Assembly: GCF_016917755.1 (NCBI RefSeq)
Contig: NZ_CP070326.1
Coordinates: forward strand, 7,254,001-7,318,000
Origin: Streptomyces noursei
GTDB lineage: Bacteria > Actinomycetota > Actinomycetes > Streptomycetales > Streptomycetaceae
Direction of reading: 5' to 3'
DNA: 64,000 nucleotides
In this document: positions 43,220 to 52,507 of the stretch, piece by piece
Layout of the letters: each line of letters begins with the position of its first letter
Numbering within the stretch: position 1 is the stretch's first letter
Made by a program: the position numbers and the translations under genes
Notes under the pieces: model-generated
The model's input: the letters and a program-made list of their open reading frames with translations, nothing else
Database searches by the model: none
What the model was told of the DNA's origin: nothing

Positions 43220-44677
43220 TCAGAAGGGGTAGGCGGCCGGGGTGGCGCGCACCGTGGTCCAGCGGGTCTCGGTGAACGCGTCGAGGTTGGCCTCGCCGCC
43301 GAAGCGGGAGCCGGTACCGGAGTCCGCCAGCCCGCCGAAGGCGGCCACCGGCTCGTCGTTGACGGTCTGGTCGTTGATGTGCAGCAGACCGGTGGGGATC
43401 CGGTCGGCCAGCTCCAGGGCGCGGGCCGCGTCGCGGGTGACGACGCCCAGCGCCAGCCCGTAGGACGACTCGTTGGCCAGCGCCACCGCCTCGTCGAGGG
43501 TCCGGAAGGCGCGGACCGGGGCCACCGGGCCGAACACCTCCTCGCAGTAGGCGGGGGACGCGCCCACCGAGCCGGGCCCGGTGGCGTCCGGGTCCGCGTC
43601 GGCGAGGACCGTCGGCCGGTAGAACAGTTCGCGATGGGTGCCGCCGGCGGCGATCCGCACGCCCGCGGCGGCGCTCTCCCGGACCAGCGCGTCGATCTTG
43701 CCGAGCTGTCCGCGGTCGATGACCGGGCCGAGGTGGACCTGCGCGCGGAACGGGTCCCCGACGGTCAGCGCGTCCGCCTTCGCCGCCAGCCGCGCCACGT
43801 ACTCCTCGTAGCGCGAGGCGTGGACGAGGTGACGGCCCGCCGTCATGCAGACCTGTCCCTGGTGGAAGAACGACGCCCAGGCGGCGGTGGACATCGCGGC
43901 GTCCAGGTCGGCGTCCTCCAGCACCAGGAACGCGCTGTTGCCGCCCAGTTCCAGATGGGCCCGTTTGAGGTGCTGCGCGGCCAGCGCGCCGACGCTGCGG
44001 CCGGCCGCGGTCGAGCCGGTGAAGGAGATGACCCGTACCCGCGGGTCCGCCACCAGCGCCCGCCCGACGTCCGCGCCGCCGGGCAGCACGTGCAACAGCC
44101 CCGCCGGCAGGCCGGCCTCGGCGAAGACCGCCGCGAGGACGTGCCCGCCGCACACCGCGGTCCGCGGATCGGGCTTGAGCACCACGGCGTTGCCCAGCGC
44201 CAGGGCCGGTGCGACGGACCGGACGGCGAGGATCAGCGGGACGTTGAACGGCGCGATCACCCCGACCACGCCGGCCGGCACCCGGGTGGTGTACGACAGC
44301 CGCGGTGCCCCCGAGGGCAGCACCTGGCCGAGCGGACGGTGGGCGAGCGCGGCGGCCTCGTAGCACTCCTCGGCCGCGGTGCGGAGCTCGAACTCGGCCT
44401 TGCCGCGGACGCTGCCGGCCTCCCGGACGATCCACTCGCCGATCTCCGCGGCGTGCTGCTGGAGCAGATCGCCGGCCCGGCGCAGCACCGCGGCCCGCTC
44501 CGAGTACGGCCTGCGCGCCCAGTCCCGCTGCGCCGCGGCGGCCGTGGCCGCGGCGTCCGCGACGTCGGTGGGCGCGGCCAGCGTCAGGGTGGCCAGCACC
44601 TCGCCCGTCGCGGGCTCCACCGCCTCGGTGGGGTCACCGTGCAGGGAGAGCCAGTCCTTGGGATCGAGCAGGGCCAT
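43220..44677 (-). CDS. Aldehyde dehydrogenase (benzaldehyde/vanillin type)
   Basis: 485 residues, NAD(P)+-dependent. Catalytic Glu is in HLELGGNSAF and Cys in QGQVCMTAGR; the NAD-binding IAPFNVPLILAVRSVAPALA and SFTGSTAAGR are intact. Overall closest in pattern to benzaldehyde or salicylaldehyde dehydrogenases. The ATG at 44677 follows GGAGG. With the adjacent thiolase it may belong to aromatic or side-chain catabolism, but no ring-cleavage gene is near. Confidence 0.88.
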   Translation of the reverse strand: MALLDPKDWLSLHGDPTEAVEPATGEVLATLTLAAPTDVADAAATAAAAQRDWARRPYSERAAVLRRAGDLLQQHAAEIGEWIVREAGSVRGKAEFELRTAAEECYEAAALAHRPLGQVLPSGAPRLSYTTRVPAGVVGVIAPFNVPLILAVRSVAPALALGNAVVLKPDPRTAVCGGHVLAAVFAEAGLPAGLLHVLPGGADVGRALVADPRVRVISFTGSTAAGRSVGALAAQHLKRAHLELGGNSAFLVLEDADLDAAMSTAAWASFFHQGQVCMTAGRHLVHASRYEEYVARLAAKADALTVGDPFRAQVHLGPVIDRGQLGKIDALVRESAAAGVRIAAGGTHRELFYRPTVLADADPDATGPGSVGASPAYCEEVFGPVAPVRAFRTLDEAVALANESSYGLALGVVTRDAARALELADRIPTGLLHINDQTVNDEPVAAFGGLADSGTGSRFGGEANLDAFTETRWTTVRATPAAYPF

Positions 44678-44801
44678 CGCGCCAACCTCCGTGAGCACCG
44701 GGACAGTTGATTGATGAACGAGTGTGCCCCATGGCGGCGGCGCGCGCCCGCCGGACGGCCGACCCCGACCTCCCGGCGGGCCGTAGGGCGCCAGAAGTGC
44801 C

Positions 44802-46010
44802 TTAGCGCTCCAGCACCATCGCCAGCCCCTGCCCCACCCCGATGCACAGTGCCGCCAGCCCGGTGCCCGAGCCCTGTGCGGCGAGTTGGTGGGCCACCGC
44901 GCCGGCGAGCCGGGCCCCGGAGGCGCCCAGCGGGTGCCCGATGGCGATGGCGCCGCCGCGCGGATTGACCACGGTGGGGTCGAGATCCGGCCACTGGGCG
45001 AGGCAGCCCAGCGCCTGCGCCGCGAACGCCTCGTTCAGCTCGCAGACCGCCAGATCGCCGAAGCCCCGCCCGGCCCGCTCCAGCGCCCGCCGGACCGCCT
45101 CCACCGGGCCGAGCCCGAACAGCTGCGGCTCGATACCGGTCACCGCGCTCGCCCGTACCCGGGCCAGCGGCTCCCGCCCGGTGGCCCGCAGACCCTCCTC
45201 GCTGACCAGCAGCAGCGCCGCCGCGCCGTCGTTGAGCGGCGAGGAGTTGCCGGCGGTGACCGTGCCGCCCGCACTGCGGAACGCCGGCTTCAGCCTGGAG
45301 AGCGCCTCCAGCGAGGAGTTCTCCCGGACGGTCTCGTCGCGCGTCAGGTCCGCCCCCGGCACCGGCACGACCTCCGCGTCGTAGTCGCCCGCCGCCCAGG
45401 CCCGGACCGCCTTCTGGTGGCTGGCCAGCGCGAACACGTCCTGCTGTTCGCGGGTGATGCCGTGCTTGTCGGCGATCAGCTCGGCGCCCTCGCCCAGCGG
45501 GACCGTCCACTCCGGCGCCATCCGCGGATTGACCATCCGCCAGCCCAGCGTCGAGGAGAACATCTCCTGATGGCCCGCGGGGAAGGCCCGGTCCGGCTTG
45601 CGCAGTACGTACGGCGCCCGGCTCATCGACTCCACGCCGCCGGCCACCGCGACCTCCGCATCGCCGTGCGCGACGGCGCGGGCCGCCTGGATGACCGCCT
45701 CCAGCCCGGACCCGCACAGCCGGTTGACGGTCACCCCGGGGACGCCGACCGGCAGCCCGGACAGCAGCACGGCCATCCGCGCGACGTTGCGGTTGTCCTC
45801 GCCCGCGCCGTTGGCGTCGCCGAAGTAGACGTCGTCGATCCGCGCCGGATCGAGCTCCGGGGTGCGGTCCACCAGGGCGCGCACCACATGGGCGGCGAGG
45901 TCGTCGGGGCGCACTCCGGCCAGCGCGCCGCCGTATTTGCCGACCGGGGTCCGTACCGCGTCGACGATGTAGACGTCCCGCACGGCGTTCGGTGCGTGTG
46001 GCTCGGTCAT
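44802..46010 (-). CDS. Thiolase family protein (acetyl-CoA C-acyltransferase)
   Basis: 402 residues. Nucleophilic Cys in TVNRLCGSGLEAVI (about residue 90), NEAFAAQALG, GHPLGASGAR with the catalytic His, and ALCIGVGQG with the second Cys. The sequence is nearer beta-ketoadipyl-CoA/acetyl-CoA type thiolases than the FadA at 36065. ATG 46010 begins MTEPHAPNAVRDVYIVDAVR; the ribosome site is poor. It probably shares a transcript with the aldehyde dehydrogenase 124 bases downstream. Confidence 0.9.
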   Translation of the reverse strand: MTEPHAPNAVRDVYIVDAVRTPVGKYGGALAGVRPDDLAAHVVRALVDRTPELDPARIDDVYFGDANGAGEDNRNVARMAVLLSGLPVGVPGVTVNRLCGSGLEAVIQAARAVAHGDAEVAVAGGVESMSRAPYVLRKPDRAFPAGHQEMFSSTLGWRMVNPRMAPEWTVPLGEGAELIADKHGITREQQDVFALASHQKAVRAWAAGDYDAEVVPVPGADLTRDETVRENSSLEALSRLKPAFRSAGGTVTAGNSSPLNDGAAALLLVSEEGLRATGREPLARVRASAVTGIEPQLFGLGPVEAVRRALERAGRGFGDLAVCELNEAFAAQALGCLAQWPDLDPTVVNPRGGAIAIGHPLGASGARLAGAVAHQLAAQGSGTGLAALCIGVGQGLAMVLER

Positions 46011-46022
46011 CAGGCTGTGTCC

Positions 46023-46049
46023 TCGCTGTCTTCGCTGTCTGCGCTGTCC
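46023..46049. repeat. Nine-base tandem repeat in the thiolase leader
   Basis: TCGCTGTCT twice (46023-46040), then GCGCTGTCC. It sits 13 bases ahead of the thiolase start. Confidence 0.6.
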
Positions 46050-46128
46050 TCGCGACACCGGCTCGGCGGCCGGGCGGTACGAAGATCGCCACCCGCCGCC
46101 CCGAGTCTTTGCCCGGCACCGCCCGGTG

Positions 46129-47256
46129 TCAACGGGGCGGGCGGCCACCTTCACCGGACGCGCCGGACCGGCCGGTCCCGCCGGTTCCGCCCGACTCACC
46201 GGCTGTCCCGGGCGTCGCGGCCGTCTCAGACGCCTTGGCCGTCTCGGCCGGGGTGGCCCGGTCCGTCCCGGCCGCCTCCGCGGGGCCGGCGTCCGAGGTG
46301 CGGGTGTCAGCAGGGCCGGTTTCCGCGCCCCCGTCGGCCTCCGTGGGCCGCCGCCCGCCGGGCCGGGTGCCCGCCCGCCGGCCGCGGACCGCCCGCCACA
46401 GCGCGTGCCCGCCCGCCGCGACGGCCGCGAACGGCAGCGCCCCGGCGAGCGCCACCAGCACCCAGCGCACCGCCGCCGTGAAGGCGCGCCTGGCGTCGGA
46501 CAGCGCGTCCCCGAAGGACGTGCCGTCGTCCGGCCGGGGGCCGCTGGCGGCGCCGGGCTGCCGCAGCAGCAGCGTGACGGTGGCCGTCCCGGTGCGGTCC
46601 TTGAGGGACTTCAGCCGGGCCTCCAGGGACTCCAGGTTGGCCTCCCTGGTGCCCAGTTCGGACTCCAGGGCGGTGATGTCGCCGATCGAGGACGCCCGGT
46701 CCATCAGCGCCCGGATCCGCTCGACGCTCGCCCGCTGCGACGTCACCCGGCTGTCGACGTCCACCACCTGGTCGGTGACGTCCTTGGCGGAGACCTCGCG
46801 GGTGAGGACCTTGCCCAGCCCGGACAGCCGCGTCAGCAGCGCGTCGTAGTGCTCCGGCGGCACCCGCAGCACCAGCTTCGAGCGGTCCCGGCCGTCGGCG
46901 TCCCGGTCGGTGGTTTCGTCGGCCGCGTAGCCGCCCGCGTCCTCGACGGCGCCCCGCGCCCTGGTGAGTGCCGCGGCGACGTCCGCGGTCTGCACGGTCA
47001 GCGTCGCGGTCCGGATGATCTGCGTCTGCGTCGCCTTCACCGGCGTGTCCGGCGCGGTGCCCCCGCCGGTGCGTCGGACGGTCCCGCCGGCCCGTGCGTC
47101 GGATTGCTGCCGAGCCGCCCCCGCCGCGCCCTTGCCTGGCCCCGCCGCGTCGACCGCCGCGCCGGGCCCGCTCGGCGCACCGCACCCGGCGGCCGCCAGC
47201 GACACGGCCAACACCGCCGCCGCCCCGGCAACCCGCCGTCCCCATGATCCGTGCAT
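46129..47256 (-). CDS. DUF4349 lipoprotein
   Basis: 375 residues. The signal peptide ends in a lipobox (SLAAAGC, Cys about 25). A Gly/Ala linker leads to the DUF4349 domain (IIRTATLTVQTADVAAALTR ... GGYAADETT, about 78-250), which includes a predicted coiled coil (RASVERIRALMDRASSIGDI ... ESLEARLKSLKDRTG). One membrane segment (VLVALAGALPFAAVAAGG) follows, then a 90-residue Thr/Ala/Gly-rich tail. It is thus anchored at both ends. The function of DUF4349 is unknown; envelope role inferred. ATG 47256 has GGGGAG upstream. It is divergent from hemY. Confidence 0.85.
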   Translation of the reverse strand: MHGSWGRRVAGAAAVLAVSLAAAGCGAPSGPGAAVDAAGPGKGAAGAARQQSDARAGGTVRRTGGGTAPDTPVKATQTQIIRTATLTVQTADVAAALTRARGAVEDAGGYAADETTDRDADGRDRSKLVLRVPPEHYDALLTRLSGLGKVLTREVSAKDVTDQVVDVDSRVTSQRASVERIRALMDRASSIGDITALESELGTREANLESLEARLKSLKDRTGTATVTLLLRQPGAASGPRPDDGTSFGDALSDARRAFTAAVRWVLVALAGALPFAAVAAGGHALWRAVRGRRAGTRPGGRRPTEADGGAETGPADTRTSDAGPAEAAGTDRATPAETAKASETAATPGTAGESGGTGGTGRSGASGEGGRPPR

Positions 47257-47455
47257 GACAGGCCGCTCCCCTTCCGCGTCGTCGGCCGCCGGGCCGCGCG
47301 GACTCCGGGCGGCCCGGTCAACTGGCCGGATCGTGACGCCGGTTCGACGGGGAGCCCCGGCAGCGGGTTGCCGTTCCGGGATCTCGAAGAGGTCACGGTC
47401 CCGCTGCCCGGACCGGCTCCCGGGCGCCGGAACCGGCTCTGAGAGAGTGGAGGAC

Positions 47456-48919
47456 ATGAGCACAGCGCACAGCGGTACGGGCGGCGCGCCCGGTCATGTC
47501 GTGGTCATCGGCGGCGGTATCGCGGGGCTGGCCGCCGCGCACCGGCTGCTGGCGGGCGGGGCCCGGGTGACCCTCCTGGAGGCGTCGGAGCGCCTGGGCG
47601 GCAAGCTGCTGGCCGGTGACATCGCGGGCGTACCGGTCGATCTCGGCGCCGAATCGATGCTGGCCCGGCGGCCGGAGGCGGTGGAGCTGGCGCGGGCCGT
47701 GGGCCTGACCGACCGGCTCCAGCCACCCGGCACCGCCACCGCCTCCCTGTGGACCCGCGGTGCGCTGCGCCCGATGCCCAAGGGGCACGTCATGGGCGTC
47801 CCCGGCGACCTCGGGCCGCTCGCCGCCTCCGGCGTGCTCTCCCCGGAGGGCCTGGCGCGCATCGAGGAGGACCGGACGCTGCCGACGACCGAGGCCGGCA
47901 CCGACATCGGGGTCGGCGCGTACGTAGCGGCCCGGCTCGGCCGGGAGGTCGTCGACCGGCTCGTCGAGCCGCTGCTCGGCGGGGTCTACGCGGGCGACGC
48001 CTACCGCATCTCGATGCGCGCCGCCGTCCCGCAGCTCTTCGAGGCGGCCCGGCGCGGCGGTTCGCTGATCGAGGGCGTCCGGGGCATCCAGGAGCGCGCC
48101 GCGGCCGCCGTGCCCGAGGGGCCGGCCGCGACCGGCCCGGTATCGGTCTTCATGGGCATCGCCGGCGGCATCGGGACGCTGCCGGGCGCGGTCGCCGACG
48201 CGGTGCGCCGCTCGGGCGGCGAGATCCTGCTGCGCACGCCGGTGCGCGAGCTGCGCTGGACCGCCGTGGACGGCTGGCACATCCAGGCCGGCGACCGGGT
48301 GCTCACCGCCGACGCGGTGGTCCTGGCCGCGCCCGCGCCGGCCGCCGAACGCCTGCTGCGCGCCGGCTCCCCGGCCGCCGCCGACGAGCTGGCCGCCGTC
48401 GAGTACGCCTCGATGGCGCTGGTCACCATGGCCTTCCGGCGCGCCGATCTGACGGCCGTTCCGCACGGCAGCGGCTTCCTCGTCCCGCCGGTCGACGGCC
48501 ACCGGATCAAGGCGTCGACCTTCGCCAGCCACAAGTGGAACTGGATCGCCGAGGCCGACCCGGACCTCTTCGTGCTGCGCACCTCCCTCGGCCGGTACGG
48601 CGACGAGGCCGATCTGGAGCGCGACGACGCCGAACTGGTCGCCCTCTCCCTCGCCGACCTCGGCGAGGCGGTCGGCCTGACCGCCCGGCCGGTGGCCACC
48701 ACCGTCACCCGCTGGGGCGGCGGGCTGCCGCAGTACGCCGTCGGCCATGTGGACCGGGTGGCGCGCATCCGGGCCGCGATCGCCGGACTGCCGGGCCCGC
48801 TGCGGGTCTGCGGCGCGCTCTACGACGGCGTCGGCATCCCGGCGTGCATCGCCTCCGCGCACCGGGCCGCCGACGAGGTCCTCGGGACCCTGACGCCGGG
48901 CGTCGCCGGCGGCGAGTGA
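47456..48919 (+). CDS. hemY: Coproporphyrinogen III/protoporphyrinogen oxidase
   Basis: 487-residue FAD enzyme. VVVIGGGIAGLAAAHRLLAG is the dinucleotide-binding motif; EASERLGGKLLAGDI and the C-terminal CGALYDGVGIPACIASAHRA are typical of HemY/CgoX. In actinobacteria it oxidises coproporphyrinogen III to coproporphyrin III (coproporphyrin-dependent route, gene also called cgoX). ATG 47456 follows GTGGAGG. It is two bases upstream of hemQ, its pathway partner. Confidence 0.94.
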   Translation: MSTAHSGTGGAPGHVVVIGGGIAGLAAAHRLLAGGARVTLLEASERLGGKLLAGDIAGVPVDLGAESMLARRPEAVELARAVGLTDRLQPPGTATASLWTRGALRPMPKGHVMGVPGDLGPLAASGVLSPEGLARIEEDRTLPTTEAGTDIGVGAYVAARLGREVVDRLVEPLLGGVYAGDAYRISMRAAVPQLFEAARRGGSLIEGVRGIQERAAAAVPEGPAATGPVSVFMGIAGGIGTLPGAVADAVRRSGGEILLRTPVRELRWTAVDGWHIQAGDRVLTADAVVLAAPAPAAERLLRAGSPAAADELAAVEYASMALVTMAFRRADLTAVPHGSGFLVPPVDGHRIKASTFASHKWNWIAEADPDLFVLRTSLGRYGDEADLERDDAELVALSLADLGEAVGLTARPVATTVTRWGGGLPQYAVGHVDRVARIRAAIAGLPGPLRVCGALYDGVGIPACIASAHRAADEVLGTLTPGVAGGE

Positions 48920-48921
48920 GA

Positions 48922-49659
48922 ATGGACGACATGACAGACGCTTCCACCCCCGCCTCCGACAAGATCCCCAACGCCGGCAAGAAGGCCAAGGACCTCAACG
49001 AGGTCATCCGCTACACCCTCTGGTCGGTCTTCAAGCTGCGCGACGTCCTTCCCGAGGACCGGTCCGGCTACGCCGACGAGGTCGAGGAGCTGTTCGCCCA
49101 GCTCGCCGCCAAGGACGTGGTGGTCCGCGGCACCTACGACCTCTCCGGGCTGCGCGCCGACGCCGACGTGATGATCTGGTGGCACTCGGAGAACTCCGAC
49201 GACCTCCAGGAGGCGTACAACCGCTTCCGCCGCACCCGTCTGGGCCGCGCGCTGGAGCCGGTCTGGTCGAACATGGCGCTGCACCGTCCCGCCGAGTTCA
49301 ACAAGTCGCACATCCCGGCCTTCCTGGCCGACGAGCACGCCCGCGACTACGTGAGCGTCTACCCGTTCGTGCGCTCCTACGACTGGTACCTCCTCCCCGA
49401 CGAGGACCGCCGCCGGATGCTCGCCGACCACGGCAAGATGGCCCGCGGCTTCCCCGACGTCCGCGCCAACACCGTCGCCTCCTTCTCGCTCGGCGACTAC
49501 GAGTGGATCCTCGCCTTCGAGGCCGACGAGCTCCACCGCATCGTCGACCTGATGCGTCACCTGCGCGGCTCCGAGGCGCGCCGGCACGTCCGCGAGGAGA
49601 TCCCGTTCTACACCGGCCGCCGCAAGCCGGTCGCCGAGCTGGTCGCCGGCCTGGCCTGA
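48922..49659 (+). CDS. hemQ: Coproheme decarboxylase HemQ/ChdC
   Basis: 245-residue chlorite-dismutase-fold protein that decarboxylates coproheme to heme b using peroxide, the last step of the coproporphyrin-dependent pathway. The catalytic Tyr is in YPFVRSYDWYLLP and the proximal heme His in ADHGKMARGF. KKAKDLNEVIRYTLWSVFKL is the conserved N-terminus. The start is ATG 48922 or 48931 (three residues shorter). It is co-transcribed with hemY. Ferrochelatase, the intervening enzyme, is not in the window. Confidence 0.95.
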   Translation: MDDMTDASTPASDKIPNAGKKAKDLNEVIRYTLWSVFKLRDVLPEDRSGYADEVEELFAQLAAKDVVVRGTYDLSGLRADADVMIWWHSENSDDLQEAYNRFRRTRLGRALEPVWSNMALHRPAEFNKSHIPAFLADEHARDYVSVYPFVRSYDWYLLPDEDRRRMLADHGKMARGFPDVRANTVASFSLGDYEWILAFEADELHRIVDLMRHLRGSEARRHVREEIPFYTGRRKPVAELVAGLA

Positions 49660-49681
49660 CCGGTCGGACACCCCGGAACAC

Positions 49682-49721
49682 GGAGGTCGGGGCCGCCCCC
49701 GAAGGGACGGCCCCGACCTCC
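49682..49721. terminator. Bidirectional terminator after hemQ
   Basis: GGAGGTCGGGGCCG (49682-49695) pairs perfectly with 49708-49721, 22 bases after hemQ and 14 bases from the convergent peptidase stop. Confidence 0.8.
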
Positions 49722-49735
49722 ACGCTCCGGGGCGG

Positions 49736-51445
49736 CTACCGCCCCTTCACCTGCTGCACCAGCGTCGGCCGGGCCCGCTGGAGCGGCTGCCCCGGCACCG
49801 GCTCGGCGCGCGGTCCGCAGTACGACCGGTGCCCGGGGACCTTCCCGCGCAGCAGGTACGTCTCGACGTAGCCGTTCACACAGAGGTTGTCGCCGTACGC
49901 GATGCCGTGGGTGCCCGCGTCCCGCTCGGTCACCAGGGACGAGCCGGGCAGCCGCCGCTGCAGCTCCAGCGCACCCGGGTAGGGGGTGGCCGCGTCCCGT
50001 TCGGCGGCCAGCAGCAGCACCGGCGGCAGCGCGCCGGGCTCGGTGCGGATGTCCAGCGGGCGGCCCCGCCCGTACAGCGCGTCGTCCAGGTCGGTGTCGG
50101 CGACCTGCTGGGAGGCGTGGGCCAGGGCGTCCCCGGCCGACGCGCCCTTGACGGCCCGCCGGGTGGTGGTGCGGATCGCCTCCTCGACGCCGTCCGCCGC
50201 CGACTGCCGGCGCTCCGGCCAGAAGGCGCACGGCAGGTTCATCCAGGCGTTGTCCCAGGTCTCGAACGGCGCGGTGCGGGCCAGGGCGGTGTTGTCCCGG
50301 TCCCAGACGTGCCAGTTGCGCGGCCAGGCCGAGTCGTTGCACTCGACGGCGGTGTAGACGGCGTTGGCGTTCTCCTCGCCCTGGCCGTCGCCGGAGGGCA
50401 GTGCCTGGGCGATCAACAGCTGGGCGTCGCCGCGCAGGTACTTCGACAGCGCCTCGGCGCGCATCGGCCAGAACGCGTCGTTGTAGCCGGTCTTGAGGTA
50501 CGCCGCCTGGAGCTGCCCGGGGCCGATCTTCCCGTTGACCGGCGCGCGCCGCAGCCGCTGGATGACGGTGTCGTAGGAGTGCTGCACCGCCTGCTTGTCG
50601 GATCCCAGGTGGTAGGTGGAGTCGTGCTTGGCGACCCAGCGCAGCCAGTCGCCCCAGCGGCGCTCGAAGGCGACGCTCTGGTCGAGGTTGTTCTGGTACC
50701 AGATCTGCCGGGGATCGGGGTTGACCACGCTGTCGAAGATCATCCGGCGGACATGGCCGGGGAACAGCGTCGCGTAGACCGCCCCGAAGTACGTCCCGTA
50801 GGACGCGCCCATGAACGTCAGCTTCTTCTCGCCGAGCGCCGCCCGCAGCATGTCCAGGTCCCGGGCGTTGTTGATCGAGTTGTAGAACGGCAGGTCGGCG
50901 CCGGCCCGTTGGGCGCAGCCGTGGGCGTACGCCTTCGCCTCCGCCACCTTCTTCTGCTTGAAGGACTCGCTGGGGTACCGCGGGCTGTCCGTGGGCGCCT
51001 TGGTGAAGTCCTTGGGGTCCTGGCAGGACAGCGGGGCGCTGCGCCCCACCCCGCGCGGCGCATAGCCGACGAAGTCGTAGGCGCGGGCGGTCCGGCGCCA
51101 GGTCGGCAGCGCTCCGTAGAGGGGGAACTGCATGCTGGACGCGCCGGGGCCGCCGGGGTTGAAGACCAGGGCGCCCTGCCGTTCGGCGGACGAGGTGGCC
51201 CGGGTCCGGCTGACCGTCAGCTTGATCTGCTTGCCGTGCGGCCGGGCGTAGTCGAGCGGGACGGTGAGCGTGCCGCACTCGACGGAGGCCGGGAGGTGCT
51301 CCACGCCCGCGCACCGGCCGAAGGTGAGGGGGTGAACGGGGGCGGGCGGCGCCGCCGGGTCCCGGGCGGCGCCGCCGGCCGGTGCCGAGGCGAGGCCGCT
51401 CAGGACCAGCGACCCGAGGGCGCCGTACAACGCAAGTGCTCTCAC
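49736..51445 (-). CDS. Secreted alpha/beta hydrolase, tripeptidyl aminopeptidase-like
   Basis: 569 residues. GTG 51445 with GAAGGGAC upstream gives a clean signal peptide (RALALYGALGSLVLSGLASA, cleavage about 25-30). The fold is that of Streptomyces Tap/SlpD/SlpE proteases: oxyanion motif FNPGGPGASS, nucleophile in FMGASYGTYFG, catalytic Asp in AAERDAATPYPGA, His in DAGTHGIAYGDN, and a TAP-like C-terminal domain. It would remove short peptides from N-termini outside the cell. The gene is downstream of the TIGR04222 gene (136-base gap) on the same strand, so it could process that cluster's product, but this is speculation. Confidence 0.9.
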   Translation of the reverse strand: MRALALYGALGSLVLSGLASAPAGGAARDPAAPPAPVHPLTFGRCAGVEHLPASVECGTLTVPLDYARPHGKQIKLTVSRTRATSSAERQGALVFNPGGPGASSMQFPLYGALPTWRRTARAYDFVGYAPRGVGRSAPLSCQDPKDFTKAPTDSPRYPSESFKQKKVAEAKAYAHGCAQRAGADLPFYNSINNARDLDMLRAALGEKKLTFMGASYGTYFGAVYATLFPGHVRRMIFDSVVNPDPRQIWYQNNLDQSVAFERRWGDWLRWVAKHDSTYHLGSDKQAVQHSYDTVIQRLRRAPVNGKIGPGQLQAAYLKTGYNDAFWPMRAEALSKYLRGDAQLLIAQALPSGDGQGEENANAVYTAVECNDSAWPRNWHVWDRDNTALARTAPFETWDNAWMNLPCAFWPERRQSAADGVEEAIRTTTRRAVKGASAGDALAHASQQVADTDLDDALYGRGRPLDIRTEPGALPPVLLLAAERDAATPYPGALELQRRLPGSSLVTERDAGTHGIAYGDNLCVNGYVETYLLRGKVPGHRSYCGPRAEPVPGQPLQRARPTLVQQVKGR

Positions 51446-51581
51446 GAGCCGTCCCTTCGTATGGTGCGCGGTGCGGGGCTCCGGGGAGGGGCTCGCTGCA
51501 CGGGGTCGCGCGGTGGGCATACAAAAGGGATAGTTGGGCCAACCGAGGGCGAAGTAAAGCACCGTACGGCGGTGTCGGACG

Positions 51582-52370
51582 CTATGCCCCGGAAGAGTGG
51601 AGCGCCGCGCGCAAACCGGGATCGACGAGCACGGCGGGTCCGTGCAGGGCGAGTCCCGTCAGGCCGGCCGGTTCCGGCGCCGGACGTCTGTCCCGCACGC
51701 CGGGGTGCTCCTGCCGCAGCCGTGCCGCGCCGGTCTCGGTGGCCCAGCCGGTGGACGGACGGACCTCCGTGCGGGCGATGGCCCAGGTGCCGAGGGCGAG
51801 GATCAGCGGGAGCGCGAACCACGCCAGCACCAGCCGGTCGGGCTCGCCGGACGGGGCCGTCCAGTAGGTCGCGCCGGCGGCCAACAGCACCACGAGGGCG
51901 GCGCCGCGGACCTGGCGGACCGCGGTGCGGATCGCGGCGGGCGCCGCGAGACCGGCGTCGACCAGCCGGTCGGCCAGCCCCCGGACCGCATCGGTGCCGG
52001 ACAGGGCGGTCCGGACGGCGGGTATGCGGCACTGCCCCTCGGGGCAGATGGCGGTGAGCGCGGCCCGCTCGACGGGGTCCTGGCCGACCGGGTCGACGAC
52101 CGTGGCCCAGCCGGTGTGGGCGAGGTGCAGCCGCCGCTGTTGGGCCATCAGGACGAGCACCACATCGGCGAGTCGGTGCGGGCCGCCGGAGAGATAGGCC
52201 GTCTCGTACAGGGTCAGCCCGGCGTGGGCGCCGTCGGCGTCCGGTGCGGTGTCCGGCGGGGTGTCCTGGGCGCGGTGCTGGGCCTGGCCGGTGACGACCG
52301 CCGTACGGCAGACCCGGACACAGGAGACGACCGCCGCCACCCAGGCGAGCAGGAGGAAGAGGAGCCACAT
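51582..52370 (-). CDS. TIGR04222-type membrane protein without cysteine tail
   Basis: 262 residues. The first hydrophobic segment (residues 2-25) is followed by the TIGR04222 core LYETAYLSGGPHRLADVVLV (about 55-75) and two further membrane segments (about 157-170 and 183-200). The C-terminal region is soluble and Arg/Pro-rich; cysteines occur only at scattered positions. It is a shorter relative of the Cys-tailed protein encoded just upstream (52508-53494), and could be its partner or a degenerate copy. Family function is unknown. Confidence 0.75.
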   Translation of the reverse strand: MWLLFLLLAWVAAVVSCVRVCRTAVVTGQAQHRAQDTPPDTAPDADGAHAGLTLYETAYLSGGPHRLADVVLVLMAQQRRLHLAHTGWATVVDPVGQDPVERAALTAICPEGQCRIPAVRTALSGTDAVRGLADRLVDAGLAAPAAIRTAVRQVRGAALVVLLAAGATYWTAPSGEPDRLVLAWFALPLILALGTWAIARTEVRPSTGWATETGAARLRQEHPGVRDRRPAPEPAGLTGLALHGPAVLVDPGLRAALHSSGA

Positions 52371-52438
52371 AGTGGACGTTCTACGGGACGGCGGGCGCGG
52401 CCGCCATGACGTTTCTCACCTTGTGGATAGTGCGCCCC

Positions 52439-52476
52439 GGCCGGTCGGGGCGCCGAACTCGCCGCCCCGACCGGCC
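52439..52476 (-). terminator. Terminator between the two TIGR04222 genes
   Basis: GGCCGGTCGGGGCG (52439-52452) pairs perfectly with 52463-52476, 10-base loop, 31 bases after the Cys-tail gene stop. It separates the DUF692 operon from the second TIGR04222 gene. Confidence 0.75.
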
Positions 52477-52507
52477 CCTTCGTGCGGACACCTGAACTGA
52501 CGGATCG

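Noticed and set aside
51115..51560. Longer N-terminus of the tripeptidyl aminopeptidase from 51562
   Set aside because: The GTG at 51445 has the ribosome site and opens a proper signal peptide; the extension lies in the promoter.
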